Shown: positions 21,482 through 31,942 of the stretch, piece by piece
Position numbering within the stretch: the stretch's first letter is position 1
How the letters are laid out: every line of letters starts with the position of its first letter
Assembly (NCBI GenBank): GCA_030591965.1
Contig: JAUVAA010000008.1
Coordinates: 1-39,890, forward strand
Direction of reading: 5' to 3'
DNA: 39,890 nucleotides
Source of the DNA: a bacterium
GTDB taxonomy: Bacteria; Pseudomonadota; Gammaproteobacteria; Methylococcales; Methylomonadaceae
Made by a program: the position numbers and the translations under genes
The notes under the pieces: model-generated
Databases searched by the model: none
What the model was told of the DNA's origin: nothing
What the model saw: only the letters and a program-made list of their open reading frames with translations

Positions 21482-21485
21482 AGAT

Positions 21486-22349
21486 TTATTTACCTATCAT
21501 CGTTTTTACTAATGCGTTTAAATCGTCCATTTTTTCACATACATCTACTTTAATGCTTAATATTTCTGACTCTTTTATCGCTAAAGCTTGCATTAAAGCT
21601 AGACCTTCACTAGGTATACCTTCTTTATCATGGCGCATCATTTTTACCAAGACATTAGCCAACTTCAATAAGCTAATCATAGGTAAAACCTCGCCCTGAT
21701 AGTCGGCATCCATATAATGCTTCACCACCTGTTGAAAGACATCAGGTAATCCCCAGCGCTCTAATAAATAGCCCCCCATCTCATATTGATCAATCGTATG
21801 ATACTGCGCCATCAGCTCACCTAAAGTAAGCTCATCTTTTTTCTCTAACAGTAATAATTGCTCCATCTGTTCAGGGTATACATGTACTGCGGCTAGCAAT
21901 CCAATATGCAACAAAATACCAGAAGTATACGCTAGCGATGGCTCTAAAGATTCTTGCTTTAATAGTGTGGCGATTTTTTGAGCACTGACAGCCGTTAATA
22001 AAGTATTAAGCCAAAACCGTTCCGATTCAAAATGACTACAGCGACTACTGTCCAGCGCAGTACCAAGCAAAATACTTAAACTAAGGCTTTTAACCAACTT
22101 CAGACCCAAAACATTAATAATGGCGACTTTTAAGCTAGTAACTGTACTAGGGTAACCAAAATAAGCAGAATTTGCCAAGCCTAACAGTCGCCCGACAAGA
22201 ATAGGCGATGTTGATAACAACTCAACCAGTTTCTCTAACTCAATATCAGGATCATTAAGCGCCGTTAAAATACGCGCACTCTCCCTAGGTAAAGGCGGTA
22301 AATTCTTTAATTTAGAAATTTCCAACTGCATGAGCTGAGTCGATGACAT
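21486..22349 (-). CDS. HDOD domain protein
   Basis: 287 aa; KLKNLPPLPRESARILTALNDPDIELEKLVELLSTSPILVGRLLGLANSAYFG. Confidence 0.9.
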   Translation of the reverse strand: MSSTQLMQLEISKLKNLPPLPRESARILTALNDPDIELEKLVELLSTSPILVGRLLGLANSAYFGYPSTVTSLKVAIINVLGLKLVKSLSLSILLGTALDSSRCSHFESERFWLNTLLTAVSAQKIATLLKQESLEPSLAYTSGILLHIGLLAAVHVYPEQMEQLLLLEKKDELTLGELMAQYHTIDQYEMGGYLLERWGLPDVFQQVVKHYMDADYQGEVLPMISLLKLANVLVKMMRHDKEGIPSEGLALMQALAIKESEILSIKVDVCEKMDDLNALVKTMIGK

Positions 22350-22400
22350 AACACTTTTATCCTAATTTTAATGATGCTTAAATCATTATACGCCCTGATT

Positions 22401-22832
22401 TTATCGTTCTGTCAGCGATATAATTTTTAAAGTAACTCTAAGCTGCCGGTATATTTCTGCAGGCACAGCATCTTGGAAAACTAATAAACTACGTCGCTTC
22501 TTATCAATCAGTACGTGTAAAACAATAAGCCATTCACTGACCACGCTAGAGCCTAAAACTTGTACCTCTACGAAATCAGCTTTATCCAATAGCTGCCAAG
22601 AGAATTGAGTAGTATGCTTTAAAATAAATAAATAAAACTCTTGCTTATAACGATATAACTGAAAATACAAACTACCGAAGATCAAGGATATAAACAACAA
22701 CTTCAACCCAAAGAAAAGAGATAGCATCAATACACTAAGTATAGCTAAACTATGCGTAAGTATAATTAAAATAAGCAAATAGCGTGACTGCTTAACTTCA
22801 ATCAATAAAGGTGCTTCGGATTTTGCTGACAA
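22401..22832 (-). CDS. YgfX/CptA-like membrane protein
   Basis: 143 aa, two TM near N-terminus, overlapping sdhE as in the ygfYX arrangement. Confidence 0.65.
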   Translation of the reverse strand: MSAKSEAPLLIEVKQSRYLLILIILTHSLAILSVLMLSLFFGLKLLFISLIFGSLYFQLYRYKQEFYLFILKHTTQFSWQLLDKADFVEVQVLGSSVVSEWLIVLHVLIDKKRRSLLVFQDAVPAEIYRQLRVTLKIISLTER

Positions 22833-23043
22833 GTTGCTTTAATCCTTCCGTCTCTGGCGTGCCATTAGCAAAAAAATAAGCCAATAAGGCATCATCCTCT
22901 AAAGCTAATAATTCCAAAAATAAATGCTGTTCAGAGCTAGCTGCCGTAATATAACTACCTTCAAGATAACGGCATAAAACCGCATCCAACTCTTTAGCAC
23001 CGCGCCGACATTGCCAGCGCAGGCGTTTTAACTCTAAATTCAA
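22798..23043 (-). CDS. sdhE: FAD assembly factor SdhE (YgfY/CptB)
   Basis: 81 aa; LKRLRWQCRRGAKELDAVLCRYLEG motif (RRGxxE), directly downstream of sdhB. Confidence 0.92.
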   Translation of the reverse strand: MNLELKRLRWQCRRGAKELDAVLCRYLEGSYITAASSEQHLFLELLALEDDALLAYFFANGTPETEGLKQLVSKIRSTFID

Positions 23044-23046
23044 TGC

Positions 23047-23832
23047 CTAACCTTCCTGCCTGACTAATAACATTTTCTTAATTTCAGCAATAGCTTTTGC
23101 GGGATTTAAGCCTTTTGGACAAGTATCAGTACAATTCATAATCGTGTGACAGCGATACAGTTTAAACGGATCTTCTAATTCATCTAAGCGGTCGCCGGTG
23201 TTTTCATCGCGACTATCATTAATCCAGCGATACGCTTGCAATAATACTGCCGGTCCTAAATAGCGTTCACTATTCCACCAATAACTCGGGCAACTGGTCG
23301 AACAACAGGCGCACAGTACACACTCATACAGCCCATCTAATTGCTTGCGCTCGTCAACACTCTGTAAGCGTTCACTATCGGCTGGCGCAGGGGTTTGCGT
23401 TTTTATCCACGGTTTAATCGATGAATATTGCGCATAAAAATGCGTCATATCGGCAACCAAATCTTTTACGACATCCATATGCGGCAGTGGAAATATTTTC
23501 ACCGTACCTTTAATATCAGAAATCGGCTTAATACACGCCAAGGTATTTTTACCATTCACATTCATCGAACAAGAACCACATACGCCCTCACGACAAGAGC
23601 GCCTGAAGGTTAAAGTGCTATCAATTTCATCTTTAATTTTGATAATTAAATCTAACACCTTCGCGCCGCATTGATCCAAGTCAATTTCATAACTATCAAT
23701 ACGGGGATTTTCATCAGTGTCAGGATCCCAACGATAAACTTCTACACGTTTAATACGTTTCGCATCTCTAGCCGCCGGAAAATATTTACCTTTTTGTACT
23801 TTTGAATTTTTTGGTAAAGTAAATTCGACCAT
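23047..23832 (-). CDS. sdhB: Succinate dehydrogenase iron-sulfur subunit
   Basis: [63 protein letters not shown]. Confidence 0.96.
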   Translation of the reverse strand: MVEFTLPKNSKVQKGKYFPAARDAKRIKRVEVYRWDPDTDENPRIDSYEIDLDQCGAKVLDLIIKIKDEIDSTLTFRRSCREGVCGSCSMNVNGKNTLACIKPISDIKGTVKIFPLPHMDVVKDLVADMTHFYAQYSSIKPWIKTQTPAPADSERLQSVDERKQLDGLYECVLCACCSTSCPSYWWNSERYLGPAVLLQAYRWINDSRDENTGDRLDELEDPFKLYRCHTIMNCTDTCPKGLNPAKAIAEIKKMLLVRQEG

Positions 23833-25616
23833 TAGTAAACCCTCTTTTTCGGTGGAATCATCTCAATATCATCGGTCAAGGTATACATGTGCACAGGCCG
23901 GTAATCAATTTTCACTTTGTTATTATCAATCCATAATAAAGAGTGCTTTAACCATTGATTATCATCTCTTTCTGGAAAATCATCGCGCGCATGTCCACCA
24001 CGGCTTTCAGTACGGTTTGCAGCCGCACCCATCGTTACCAGCGATAAATCCAGTAAATTATCTAGCTCTAAGGCTTCGACTAAATCAGTATTCCAAATTA
24101 ATGAACGGTCGCTAATTTTAATATCTGTAAATGAATCACGCACTTTGGCAATTTCTTTCTCGCCTTTCGCCAAAATATCAGCCGTCCTAAAAACTGCCGC
24201 ATGATTTTGCATCGTATGCTGCATATTTAACCGGACTTCAGAGACTTTCAAGCTCCCTTCAGCATTACGAATCTTCTCAAAACGCGCCAAAGCAGCATCA
24301 TACGCACCTTCTGCCAAAGGCTTGTGCGCTGTTCCCGGCTTAATTAATTCCGCACAGCGTATCGCTGCCGCACGCCCAAATACGACAATATCCAACAATG
24401 AATTAGAGCCCAAACGGTTCGCGCCATGCACCGAAACACAAGCACCCTCACCTATGGCCATTAATCCCGGAATCACAGCATCAGGGTTACCAGCCTTTAA
24501 AGTCACCACTTCCGCTTTATAGTTAGTGGGAATGCCGCCCATATTGTAATGTACGGTTGGAATAATCGGAATTGGCTCTTTAGTGACATCAACACCCGCA
24601 AAAACGCGTGCCGTTTCAGAAATCCCAGGTAAACGCTCATGTATCAGCTCAGGATCTAAATGCTCGATATGTAAAAAAGCACAGTCTTTATTGTCTCCTA
24701 CACCACGCCCGGCATTTACTTCCATAGTAATCGCACGACTGACCACATCGCGCGAGGCTAAATCTTTGGCATGTGGTGCATAACGTTCCATAAAGCGCTC
24801 ACCTTCAGAGTTGGTTAAATAACCGCCTTCTCCACGCACGCCCTCAGTAATTAAACAGCCCACGCCATAAATACCGGTGGGATGGAACTGAATAAATTCC
24901 ATATCCTGCAAAGGTAACCCTGCACGTAAAACCATCGCGCTACCATCACCGGTCACAGTATGTGCCGAGGTGCTCGAAAAATAACAACGCCCATAACCGC
25001 CAGTTGCTAAAACTACGGTATGTGCTTTAAAGGCATGCAAGGAGCCATCATCTAAGCACCAGGCTAAGACACCACGACAAACACCTTCTTCCATGATTAA
25101 ATCAAGCACTACATACTCAATAAAAAACTCAGCCTCATGCTTTAATGCTTGTTGATATAAAGTATGTAAAATCGCATGACCAGTAACATCTGCAGCCGCA
25201 CAAGTGCGTTGCGCTGTACCCTCACCAAAATGCGTAGTCATACCACCAAAAGCGCGCTGATAAATTTTGCCATCGGGGTTACGCGAAAAAGGCACGCCAT
25301 AATGCTCTAACTCTAAAACCGCGGGAATCGCTTCACGGCACATATATTCAATAGCATCCTGATCACCCAGCCAATCCGAACCTTTGACGGTATCATACAT
25401 ATGCCAGCGCCAATCATCTTCGCCATTATTACCCAAAGCGGCACTAATACCGCCTTGTGCCGCGACAGTATGACTGCGTGTTGGAAATACTTTGGAAATA
25501 CAGGCTGTTTTTAAACCTTTTTCTGCCATACCAAAAGTTGCACGTAAACCCGCACCACCCGCACCAACGACCACAACATCGTATTCATGCTCAATAATTT
25601 TATATTTATCTTTCAT
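23832..25616 (-). CDS. sdhA: Succinate dehydrogenase flavoprotein subunit
   Basis: 594 aa; [53 protein letters not shown]. Confidence 0.97.
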   Translation of the reverse strand: MKDKYKIIEHEYDVVVVGAGGAGLRATFGMAEKGLKTACISKVFPTRSHTVAAQGGISAALGNNGEDDWRWHMYDTVKGSDWLGDQDAIEYMCREAIPAVLELEHYGVPFSRNPDGKIYQRAFGGMTTHFGEGTAQRTCAAADVTGHAILHTLYQQALKHEAEFFIEYVVLDLIMEEGVCRGVLAWCLDDGSLHAFKAHTVVLATGGYGRCYFSSTSAHTVTGDGSAMVLRAGLPLQDMEFIQFHPTGIYGVGCLITEGVRGEGGYLTNSEGERFMERYAPHAKDLASRDVVSRAITMEVNAGRGVGDNKDCAFLHIEHLDPELIHERLPGISETARVFAGVDVTKEPIPIIPTVHYNMGGIPTNYKAEVVTLKAGNPDAVIPGLMAIGEGACVSVHGANRLGSNSLLDIVVFGRAAAIRCAELIKPGTAHKPLAEGAYDAALARFEKIRNAEGSLKVSEVRLNMQHTMQNHAAVFRTADILAKGEKEIAKVRDSFTDIKISDRSLIWNTDLVEALELDNLLDLSLVTMGAAANRTESRGGHARDDFPERDDNQWLKHSLLWIDNNKVKIDYRPVHMYTLTDDIEMIPPKKRVY

Positions 25617-25618
25617 TT

Positions 25619-26002
25619 TTAGCCTACTGAAATAGCGATGCGGACAGCAAAAACCAGCGCAGCAATCGCCGCCCCCATAAACGTCAATTTAACCAACCAA
25701 ACGGTGACAATTTTCAGCCACTCAGGGCTTAAATAATCCTCAATAACCACTTGCAAACCCAAGGCCGCATGATAAAAACCGACAAAAGCCCAAGCAATTA
25801 ATAAAGTAAAGTTCAGCGGACTGACCAACCACTGTTTTATTTCAGGATAAGACGCATGAAACAACTGCTGAACAAAGAGAATTAGCCAGAAAGATAAAGG
25901 AATTAAAGCGACTGCGGTAACACGCTGCATCCACCAATGTTTAGTACCACTTTTAGCAGACCCTAATCCGCGCGCTTTCGCTAGAGGAGTTTGATATTTC
26001 AT
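25619..26002 (-). CDS. sdhD: Succinate dehydrogenase membrane anchor subunit
   Basis: 127 aa; three [22 protein letters not shown], in sdhCDAB order. Confidence 0.9.
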   Translation of the reverse strand: MKYQTPLAKARGLGSAKSGTKHWWMQRVTAVALIPLSFWLILFVQQLFHASYPEIKQWLVSPLNFTLLIAWAFVGFYHAALGLQVVIEDYLSPEWLKIVTVWLVKLTFMGAAIAALVFAVRIAISVG

Positions 26003-26004
26003 AA

Positions 26005-26391
26005 TTAGCCTCCCATTTGTACAAATAAAAAGCTCATGCCCGTTAATGCCACCGAGCCAAACAACTCTAAAATAATATAGTAATTCATTAATAGCTTGTC
26101 GTAGCTTTCACCAGCATCCCAGAATAAATGCCGTATGCCATGACATAAATGAAAAAATAAGGCGTAAATAATTAGCCACAGCGCAATTTCAACTAAAGGC
26201 TGCTGAATAAAGGTTTGCATAGCATTAAAGCTACTCGCACCACATTGAATCATTGCCAAACTGACAACAAATAACATCAAGCCAGCCGTCAACAACACGC
26301 CCGTCATTCGATGGGTAACAGAAACAACAGCGGTTAAGGGTAAACGATAGACTTGTAAATGAGGGGAAAGCGGTCTTTTTCTCTGTTCCAT
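26005..26391 (-). CDS. sdhC: Succinate dehydrogenase cytochrome b556 subunit
   Basis: 128 aa; RPLSPHLQVYRLPLTAVVSVTHRMTG and HLCHGIRHLFWD. Confidence 0.95.
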   Translation of the reverse strand: MEQRKRPLSPHLQVYRLPLTAVVSVTHRMTGVLLTAGLMLFVVSLAMIQCGASSFNAMQTFIQQPLVEIALWLIIYALFFHLCHGIRHLFWDAGESYDKLLMNYYIILELFGSVALTGMSFLFVQMGG

Positions 26392-26551
26392 AGCACCATT
26401 TCACTAGACTTAGAATTAAGCTTCCAATAATACAGCTTAGCTATAGATTATTCCAAAATAATTTGTGCTCATCGCTTCAAGTACATGCTTTAGCTAACAC
26501 GATAAAAGGAATTTAGGGGAGGAAGTAAATATTACATTGACTAACAATCAA

Positions 26552-26603
26552 TACATAAAAAAATAGGCCGAATAAGTTAAATAATTTAACTTATTCGGCC
26601 TAT
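26552..26603 (-). terminator. Rho-independent terminator for the DUF1097 gene
   Basis: Perfect 20-bp inverted repeat ATAGGCCGAATAAGTTAAAT / ATTTAACTTATTCGGCCTAT (26563-26582, 26584-26603) with an A-run on its left, i.e. a U-run on minus-strand RNA. Confidence 0.8.
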
Positions 26604-26788
26604 CAATCTAACAGGTAACTTCTGATTATTCACGGGCAAATACATATAAAAATATCGCCATTCCCGAAGTCTTTTATCGGGAATCCACGTTAAACATAGA
26701 TTCCTACTAACAGCACGCAGGAGTGACGAGCTGAAAAAACAGCCTGTACCCTTTAATAATGAGAAGTTAATCTAACAGAAAACTAAAC

Positions 26789-27316
26789 TTATTCTGCGAT
26801 TGTTGTTAATTTCGCTGCTAATTTAACGGAAGCAATCGCGAAGCCTAAACCTAGAACAAGCGAGAAAGAAACAATAAACAAAGGATTATCCCAACCAACA
26901 TTCAATAAAACGTCCGTAGAAAGTTTTCCAGGTGTTTGTAATAAATAAGCAAAAGTTGCTGAATAGCCAAGTACGCTAGCAGGAATAGTTGCTAGAGCAG
27001 GTACGTTTGCTGCTAAACACATCGCGATAACAGTTACTGTCACAATAACAGCAGCCATTAATGGAAAACCAAGCATAGCATCTGGTGAAATAGTAGCGAT
27101 TTCATACGCTGCATAAGTAGCTACAAACACACCAAAAACACTGCATACAGCAGTATTAACAGCGGCTTTATTATCGCCACCTAAGGCAAAATAAGCTGCC
27201 CATGTAATGGTTAATGCCCAAATTAAAAATACACCACTGAGAGGGCCAACCGCTAAAAATGTTGCTAATCCCGCTAAAAGCCCAATACTTACAGACAGCG
27301 CTGAAAGACCATTCAT
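26789..27316 (-). CDS. DUF1097-like multi-TM membrane protein
   Basis: 175 aa; hydrophobic throughout, small-residue-rich TM pattern resembling DUF1097. Confidence 0.6.
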   Translation of the reverse strand: MNGLSALSVSIGLLAGLATFLAVGPLSGVFLIWALTITWAAYFALGGDNKAAVNTAVCSVFGVFVATYAAYEIATISPDAMLGFPLMAAVIVTVTVIAMCLAANVPALATIPASVLGYSATFAYLLQTPGKLSTDVLLNVGWDNPLFIVSFSLVLGLGFAIASVKLAAKLTTIAE

Positions 27317-27548
27317 ATTAATATCTCCATAGTATCACCTCTTTTTGATAAAACTTTGTGGCGAGATGGATACCACAAAATCTAAATTAAATATGGCTTG
27401 CTAGGCTAATAAACTGCCTACCACGCAATATTGCTCGCTGATTTAAACATACATAATTGACCGGTGCAATTTAAGCCTCTTACTTGCCGGTAAATAAAGC
27501 AAAGCTTAGCGCTAAGGAACGGGGATTATTGAATTCTCGTTCCTACTC

Positions 27549-28427
27549 TTAGATAGAAGCCTGTTTTATCGCCCATGCCACGTCTGCTGCTTGCTTATTT
27601 TCCTTAACATCATGGACTCGAAACATTTGCACCCCCTGCATAACGCCTAAAGCAGTCGTGACCGCTGTTGCTGTCACTAATTCCATTGGTTCAGTAACGG
27701 CACAGAGACTGCCCATAAACCGTTTACGACTCGTGCCTAATAAAACCGGATAGCCAGTACCGACAAACTTATCTAAATGCGCTAATAAATCCAAATTATC
27801 CTGTTTGCGTTTACCAAAACCAATACCGGGATCAATGGCTATATTGTGCTTTTTTACACCTGCCGCTAAAGCCAGTTCAATTCGCACTCGTAAATGAGTT
27901 AACACTTCACTCACCACGTCCTCATAATAGGGCTCCTGTTGCATGGTTTTCGGCTGACCTCTAATATGCATTAAGATAATCGGCACATCGCGCTTAGCGG
28001 CAACAGAAAATATCATTTTATCTTGCAAACCCGCTGAAATATCATTGATCAGCGTTGCACCTGCGTCCAGCGCCGCATCAGCCACCGCACTTAAGGTTGT
28101 ATCGATACTAATGGCAATGCTAGTTGATAATTCTTGGCGTATCGCAGTTATAACCGGTACGACACGTTGTATTTGCTCTTCTGCGGAAACAGGCTCTGAT
28201 CCGGGGCGTGTGGATTCGCCCCCTATATCAATAATATCCACACCCTGCTCTATCATTTGCCGCGCTTGCTCTACCGCACTGGATGTATCGGCATAGTGAC
28301 CGCCATCAGAAAAACTATCGGGGGTGACATTAAGAATTCCCATAATCAACGGATGGGTTAAATTATTAAACATAAGATCTTTGCTCATACAAATTTTATT
28401 AAGAAATACGCCAATATGACAGGGCAA
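27549..28427 (-). CDS. folP: Dihydropteroate synthase; likely true start at an internal Met (MSKDLMFNNL or MFNNL)
   Basis: MGILNVTPDSFSDGG, DIGGESTRPGSEPVS, GFGKRKQDNLDLLAHL, LGTSRKRFMG. Confidence 0.95.
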   Translation of the reverse strand: MPCHIGVFLNKICMSKDLMFNNLTHPLIMGILNVTPDSFSDGGHYADTSSAVEQARQMIEQGVDIIDIGGESTRPGSEPVSAEEQIQRVVPVITAIRQELSTSIAISIDTTLSAVADAALDAGATLINDISAGLQDKMIFSVAAKRDVPIILMHIRGQPKTMQQEPYYEDVVSEVLTHLRVRIELALAAGVKKHNIAIDPGIGFGKRKQDNLDLLAHLDKFVGTGYPVLLGTSRKRFMGSLCAVTEPMELVTATAVTTALGVMQGVQMFRVHDVKENKQAADVAWAIKQASI

Positions 28428-28517
28428 CGTATATAATAAGCGGTTATTTAACCAAAGCTCAGAGGGTACAGAGCCTTATCGCTCTTCCTCGCTGTAAAAC
28501 TTATTATACAGATAGTT

Positions 28518-29054
28518 ATGACTTCACCGCGTATTGCATGGGCCGTTACTGGCTCCGGACACTATATTGAAGAGTGCATAGAATTTATGCTGACTTTAGA
28601 TAATGTCGATTTATATCTAAGCCAAGCTGGTGAAGAAGTACTAAAAATGTATGGTATTCAGATTAACGATTTACGCGACCGCGTGCGTATTTACCGCGAT
28701 AAGGCTGCCTCTGCCCCTCCGGTCGGTTTATTTTATAAGGGTTATTACCACACACTTGTCGTCGCACCAACGACCTCTAATACGGTTGCCAAGTGCGTGT
28801 TAGGCATTGCTGATTCACTGGTCACTAATCTCTATTCACAAGCAGGCAAGTGCCGCATTCCTAATATTGTTTATCCTTGCGATATTGCCCCAGAAATGAA
28901 AACCACTGCTCCGGGTGGCGAAGTAATGGTTTACCCGCGCAATATAGACCTAGAAGCCACCAATAAATTACGCGACATTGAATACACAACCGTCGTGGAA
29001 AGTGTCGATGAACTGATTATTGCCGTACAACAACGAATTGCCTCGCTAGCATGA
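28518..29054 (+). CDS. DmrB-like flavoprotein (dihydromethanopterin reductase / archaeoflavoprotein family)
   Basis: 178 aa; WAVTGSGHYIEECIEFM, APTTSNTVAKCVLGIADSLVTN; first gene of H4MPT-type cluster. Confidence 0.8.
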   Translation: MTSPRIAWAVTGSGHYIEECIEFMLTLDNVDLYLSQAGEEVLKMYGIQINDLRDRVRIYRDKAASAPPVGLFYKGYYHTLVVAPTTSNTVAKCVLGIADSLVTNLYSQAGKCRIPNIVYPCDIAPEMKTTAPGGEVMVYPRNIDLEATNKLRDIEYTTVVESVDELIIAVQQRIASLA

Positions 29055-30439
29055 GTGAACATATCCTATTTTTAACCGGTAAATTAGCGGAAAAGCAATT
29101 GCATCAGATTTTAGAGAAGATGCAGCCGGAATTTACTTATACGGTACATCAAATTGGCGTTAAAGTGGCGGCACTGATGACTGCAGACATGATTGGCCGC
29201 CGTTTAAAAGATACCTTTAATGCTGACCGAATTATGGTTCCAGGGCGTTGCCGTGGCGATTTAGAGGCGCTGTCAACGTTATTAAACACGCCCGTTGAAC
29301 GTGGTCCCGATGAATTAAAAGATCTGCCGCTTTATTTTGGCAAACAAGCGCATAAAATTGATCTCAGTCATTACGATGTCAAAATTTTTGCGGAAATTGT
29401 TGATGCGCCTAATGTGAGTGTCGATGAAGTCGTTAAGCGTGCTTACTATTATAAAGAAAACGGCGCTAACGTCATTGACATAGGCTGTTTACCTGATACA
29501 CCTTTTGCGCATATGGAAGATATTATCCGCACTCTCAAACAAGAAGGCTTTTTAGTTAGCATTGATTCTTTGCAAACAGATGATTTATTGCGTGGTGCAA
29601 AAGCCGGTGCTGATTATATGCTGAGTTTGCACGAAAGCACGCTATGGGTAGCTGATGAAGTTGATGCTATACCGATTATCATTCCAGAAAAACATACCGA
29701 TTTAAGCTCTTTAGATAATGTGATTGCTATCTTGCAGAGTAAAAACAAGCCGTTTATTGTTGACCCTATTCTTGATCCTTTGCATTTTGGCTTTACTGAT
29801 TCAGTCGTTCGTTATCATACGGTCCGACAAAAATATCCTGATATTGAAATGATGCTCGGTGTCGGTAATATTACTGAACTCACCCATGCTGATACCGCGG
29901 GTATGAACGCTTTATTATTAGGTATGTGTTCAGAACTCAATATTAAGCATATTTTAGCCACAGAAGTTAGCCAGCATGCTTGCCGCGCTATTAAAGAAGC
30001 TGATTTAGCACGACGCATTATGTATGCAGCCAAAGAAAACAATACACTGCCGAAACATATCGATCCTGGCTTGATGGCCTTACATGAGCCTTCACCCTTC
30101 CCTTATTCATTGGATGAAATCAAGGAATTTGCAGACCAAGTCAAAGATCCGAGTTTCCGTATTCAAATTAGTGCAGAAGGCGTGCATATTTATAATCGCG
30201 ACGGCATGCATAACGCCATTGACCCTTTTGATTTATACCCTAAACTCAAGGTTGAAGATGATGCCGGACATGCTTTTTATTTAGGCGTTGAATTAGCACG
30301 CGCAGAAACTGCTTGGCAATTAGGCAAACGCTTTAACCAAGATCAATCCTTAGACTGGGGTTGTGCTGCAAAAGTGAGCGAACAAACTGTTGATTTACAC
30401 ACCTTCAAACCCGCTGGAACTACATTTACAAAACCATGA
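29051..30439 (+). CDS. Dihydropteroate synthase-like protein of the H4MPT pathway
   Basis: 462 aa; ENGANVIDIGCLPDTPFAHMEDII, FLVSIDSLQTDDLLRGAKAGADYMLSL; overlaps flanking genes by 4 bp. Confidence 0.85.
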   Translation: MSEHILFLTGKLAEKQLHQILEKMQPEFTYTVHQIGVKVAALMTADMIGRRLKDTFNADRIMVPGRCRGDLEALSTLLNTPVERGPDELKDLPLYFGKQAHKIDLSHYDVKIFAEIVDAPNVSVDEVVKRAYYYKENGANVIDIGCLPDTPFAHMEDIIRTLKQEGFLVSIDSLQTDDLLRGAKAGADYMLSLHESTLWVADEVDAIPIIIPEKHTDLSSLDNVIAILQSKNKPFIVDPILDPLHFGFTDSVVRYHTVRQKYPDIEMMLGVGNITELTHADTAGMNALLLGMCSELNIKHILATEVSQHACRAIKEADLARRIMYAAKENNTLPKHIDPGLMALHEPSPFPYSLDEIKEFADQVKDPSFRIQISAEGVHIYNRDGMHNAIDPFDLYPKLKVEDDAGHAFYLGVELARAETAWQLGKRFNQDQSLDWGCAAKVSEQTVDLHTFKPAGTTFTKP

Positions 30440-31002
30440 TTCAAGAAACCATTGTTACCACACAAAATAGCGCCGGCGAAACGCATATTGCTCCTATGGG
30501 CATACACGCTGCCGGTGATGAATTTGTTATTCTCCCCTTTAAGCCCTCAGTGACTTTAGATAATATTTTGGCTAATAAAACCGCCATTATTAATTACACG
30601 GATGATGTAAGAGTTTTTGCTGGCAGTTTAACAGGGCACCGTGACTGGCCTTTACGAAAAGCTAAAAAAGTAGAGGGTTATTTCTTAAGTGATGCTTTAG
30701 CGCATTGCGAAGTCGAACTAACCCATGTTGATGACGACCCAGTACGTCCTAAGTTATTCTGTCGTGCTATTCGTAGCGTCAATCATGCTCCGTTTCCTGG
30801 CTTTAATCGTGCGCAATTTTCAGTTTTAGAGGCAGCTATACTACTAAGCCGCATTACTCGTTTATCACCGGCAAAAATTCATACAGAATTGGAGTATTTA
30901 CATATAGGTTTTAACAAAACAGCAGGGCCACGCGAAAGGGAAGCCTGGGGCTGGGTCACTAAAGCTATCGAACAGAAATTAAGAGAGTTACAAGCACAAT
31001 GA
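30436..31002 (+). CDS. DUF447 family protein
   Basis: 188 aa; MIQETIVTTQNSAGETHIAPMGI, INYTDDVRVFAGSLTG; methanogen/methylotroph-type protein within H4MPT cluster. Confidence 0.8.
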   Translation: MIQETIVTTQNSAGETHIAPMGIHAAGDEFVILPFKPSVTLDNILANKTAIINYTDDVRVFAGSLTGHRDWPLRKAKKVEGYFLSDALAHCEVELTHVDDDPVRPKLFCRAIRSVNHAPFPGFNRAQFSVLEAAILLSRITRLSPAKIHTELEYLHIGFNKTAGPREREAWGWVTKAIEQKLRELQAQ

Positions 31003-31676
31003 GTAAAATGCTTGCCAGCGTTAATAGCCTAGAAGAAGCACTAATAGCACAACACGCTAAGGTTGATATTATTGATTTAAAACAACCTGCCCGAGGTGCT
31101 TTAGGTGCTTTGGATATTGCCGATGTCCAAACGATTGTTACCGCACTCAAACAAACCAGCCCAATCAGCGCGACTGTGGGCGACTTGCCCATGCAAGCCG
31201 AGCTAATTTTTAATGCCGTAGAAAAAATGGCTGAGACTGGCGTAGAGTATATAAAAATAGGTTTTTTTCCTGATAGCGACTGGGCAACGATTATTAATCA
31301 ACTGCAAGTTCTAACGCAACGTGGTTTAAAATTAATCGCCGTATTATTTGCCGATCAGCAGCCTGATTTAAAGAGTATTTCGTTATTTTCACAGGCCGGA
31401 TTTAACGGTGTCATGCTTGATACGATGAACAAGACTAATGGCTCATTAACACAAGTTATGCCTTTTGCAACAATTCAAGGGTTTGTTAAATCAGCACAGC
31501 AACAACAATTGCTTTGTGGTCTAGCGGGATCACTGCGAGAGGCTGATATTGCTACGTTGCTACCTTTACAAGCTGATTATTTAGGCTTTAGAGGGGCTTT
31601 ATGCGTAAACCATCAGCGTACGGCTGAGTTGGATTCAGAATCTTTATTGCGAATTAAAGCCGTTCTCAAGAATTAA
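30999..31676 (+). CDS. (5-formylfuran-3-yl)methyl phosphate synthase-like protein (MfnB/DUF556)
   Basis: 225 aa; MLASVNSLEEALIAQHAKVDIIDLKQPARGALGAL, ISATVGDLPM, GVEYIKIGFF. Confidence 0.88.
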   Translation: MSKMLASVNSLEEALIAQHAKVDIIDLKQPARGALGALDIADVQTIVTALKQTSPISATVGDLPMQAELIFNAVEKMAETGVEYIKIGFFPDSDWATIINQLQVLTQRGLKLIAVLFADQQPDLKSISLFSQAGFNGVMLDTMNKTNGSLTQVMPFATIQGFVKSAQQQQLLCGLAGSLREADIATLLPLQADYLGFRGALCVNHQRTAELDSESLLRIKAVLKN

Positions 31677-31709
31677 TTTCCACTGTTTCTTGCTTGTATG
31701 AGCTAACGA

Positions 31710-31942
31710 GGTATGTGGTGGATACCCTACTTATATATCTATCCACGCAACATGGAACACCTAAAAAGTAGGGCGGATTTTAGTCTGCCATTGCTAAAAA
31801 GCAGCTAGTATTTTAAGCCAGTACAATTTATGTAGGGTATGCACCGCATACCTTATTACACCGAAAGGTACGCAATACGTACCCTACCTTAATGTTTCGC
31901 CTTCAGTGTAAGCCCTAAAAAGCGGACTAAAGTCCGCCCTAC
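31710..31942. repeat. Intergenic array of two REP-like palindrome families, nested
   Basis: Family A: GGTATGTGGTGGATACCCTAC (31710-31730), GTAGGGTATGCACCGCATACCTT (31832-31854), AAGGTACGCAATACGTACCCTAC (31865-31887). Family B: GTAGGGCGGATTTTAGTCTGCC (31768-31789) and GCGGACTAAAGTCCGCCCTAC (31922-31942). Confidence 0.85.

Noticed and set aside
27354-27378. TTTGTGG..CCACAAA inverted repeat upstream of the DUF1097 gene as an operator or riboswitch
   Set aside because: Short 7-bp arms with a long spacer; no match to a known regulator site, insufficient evidence.
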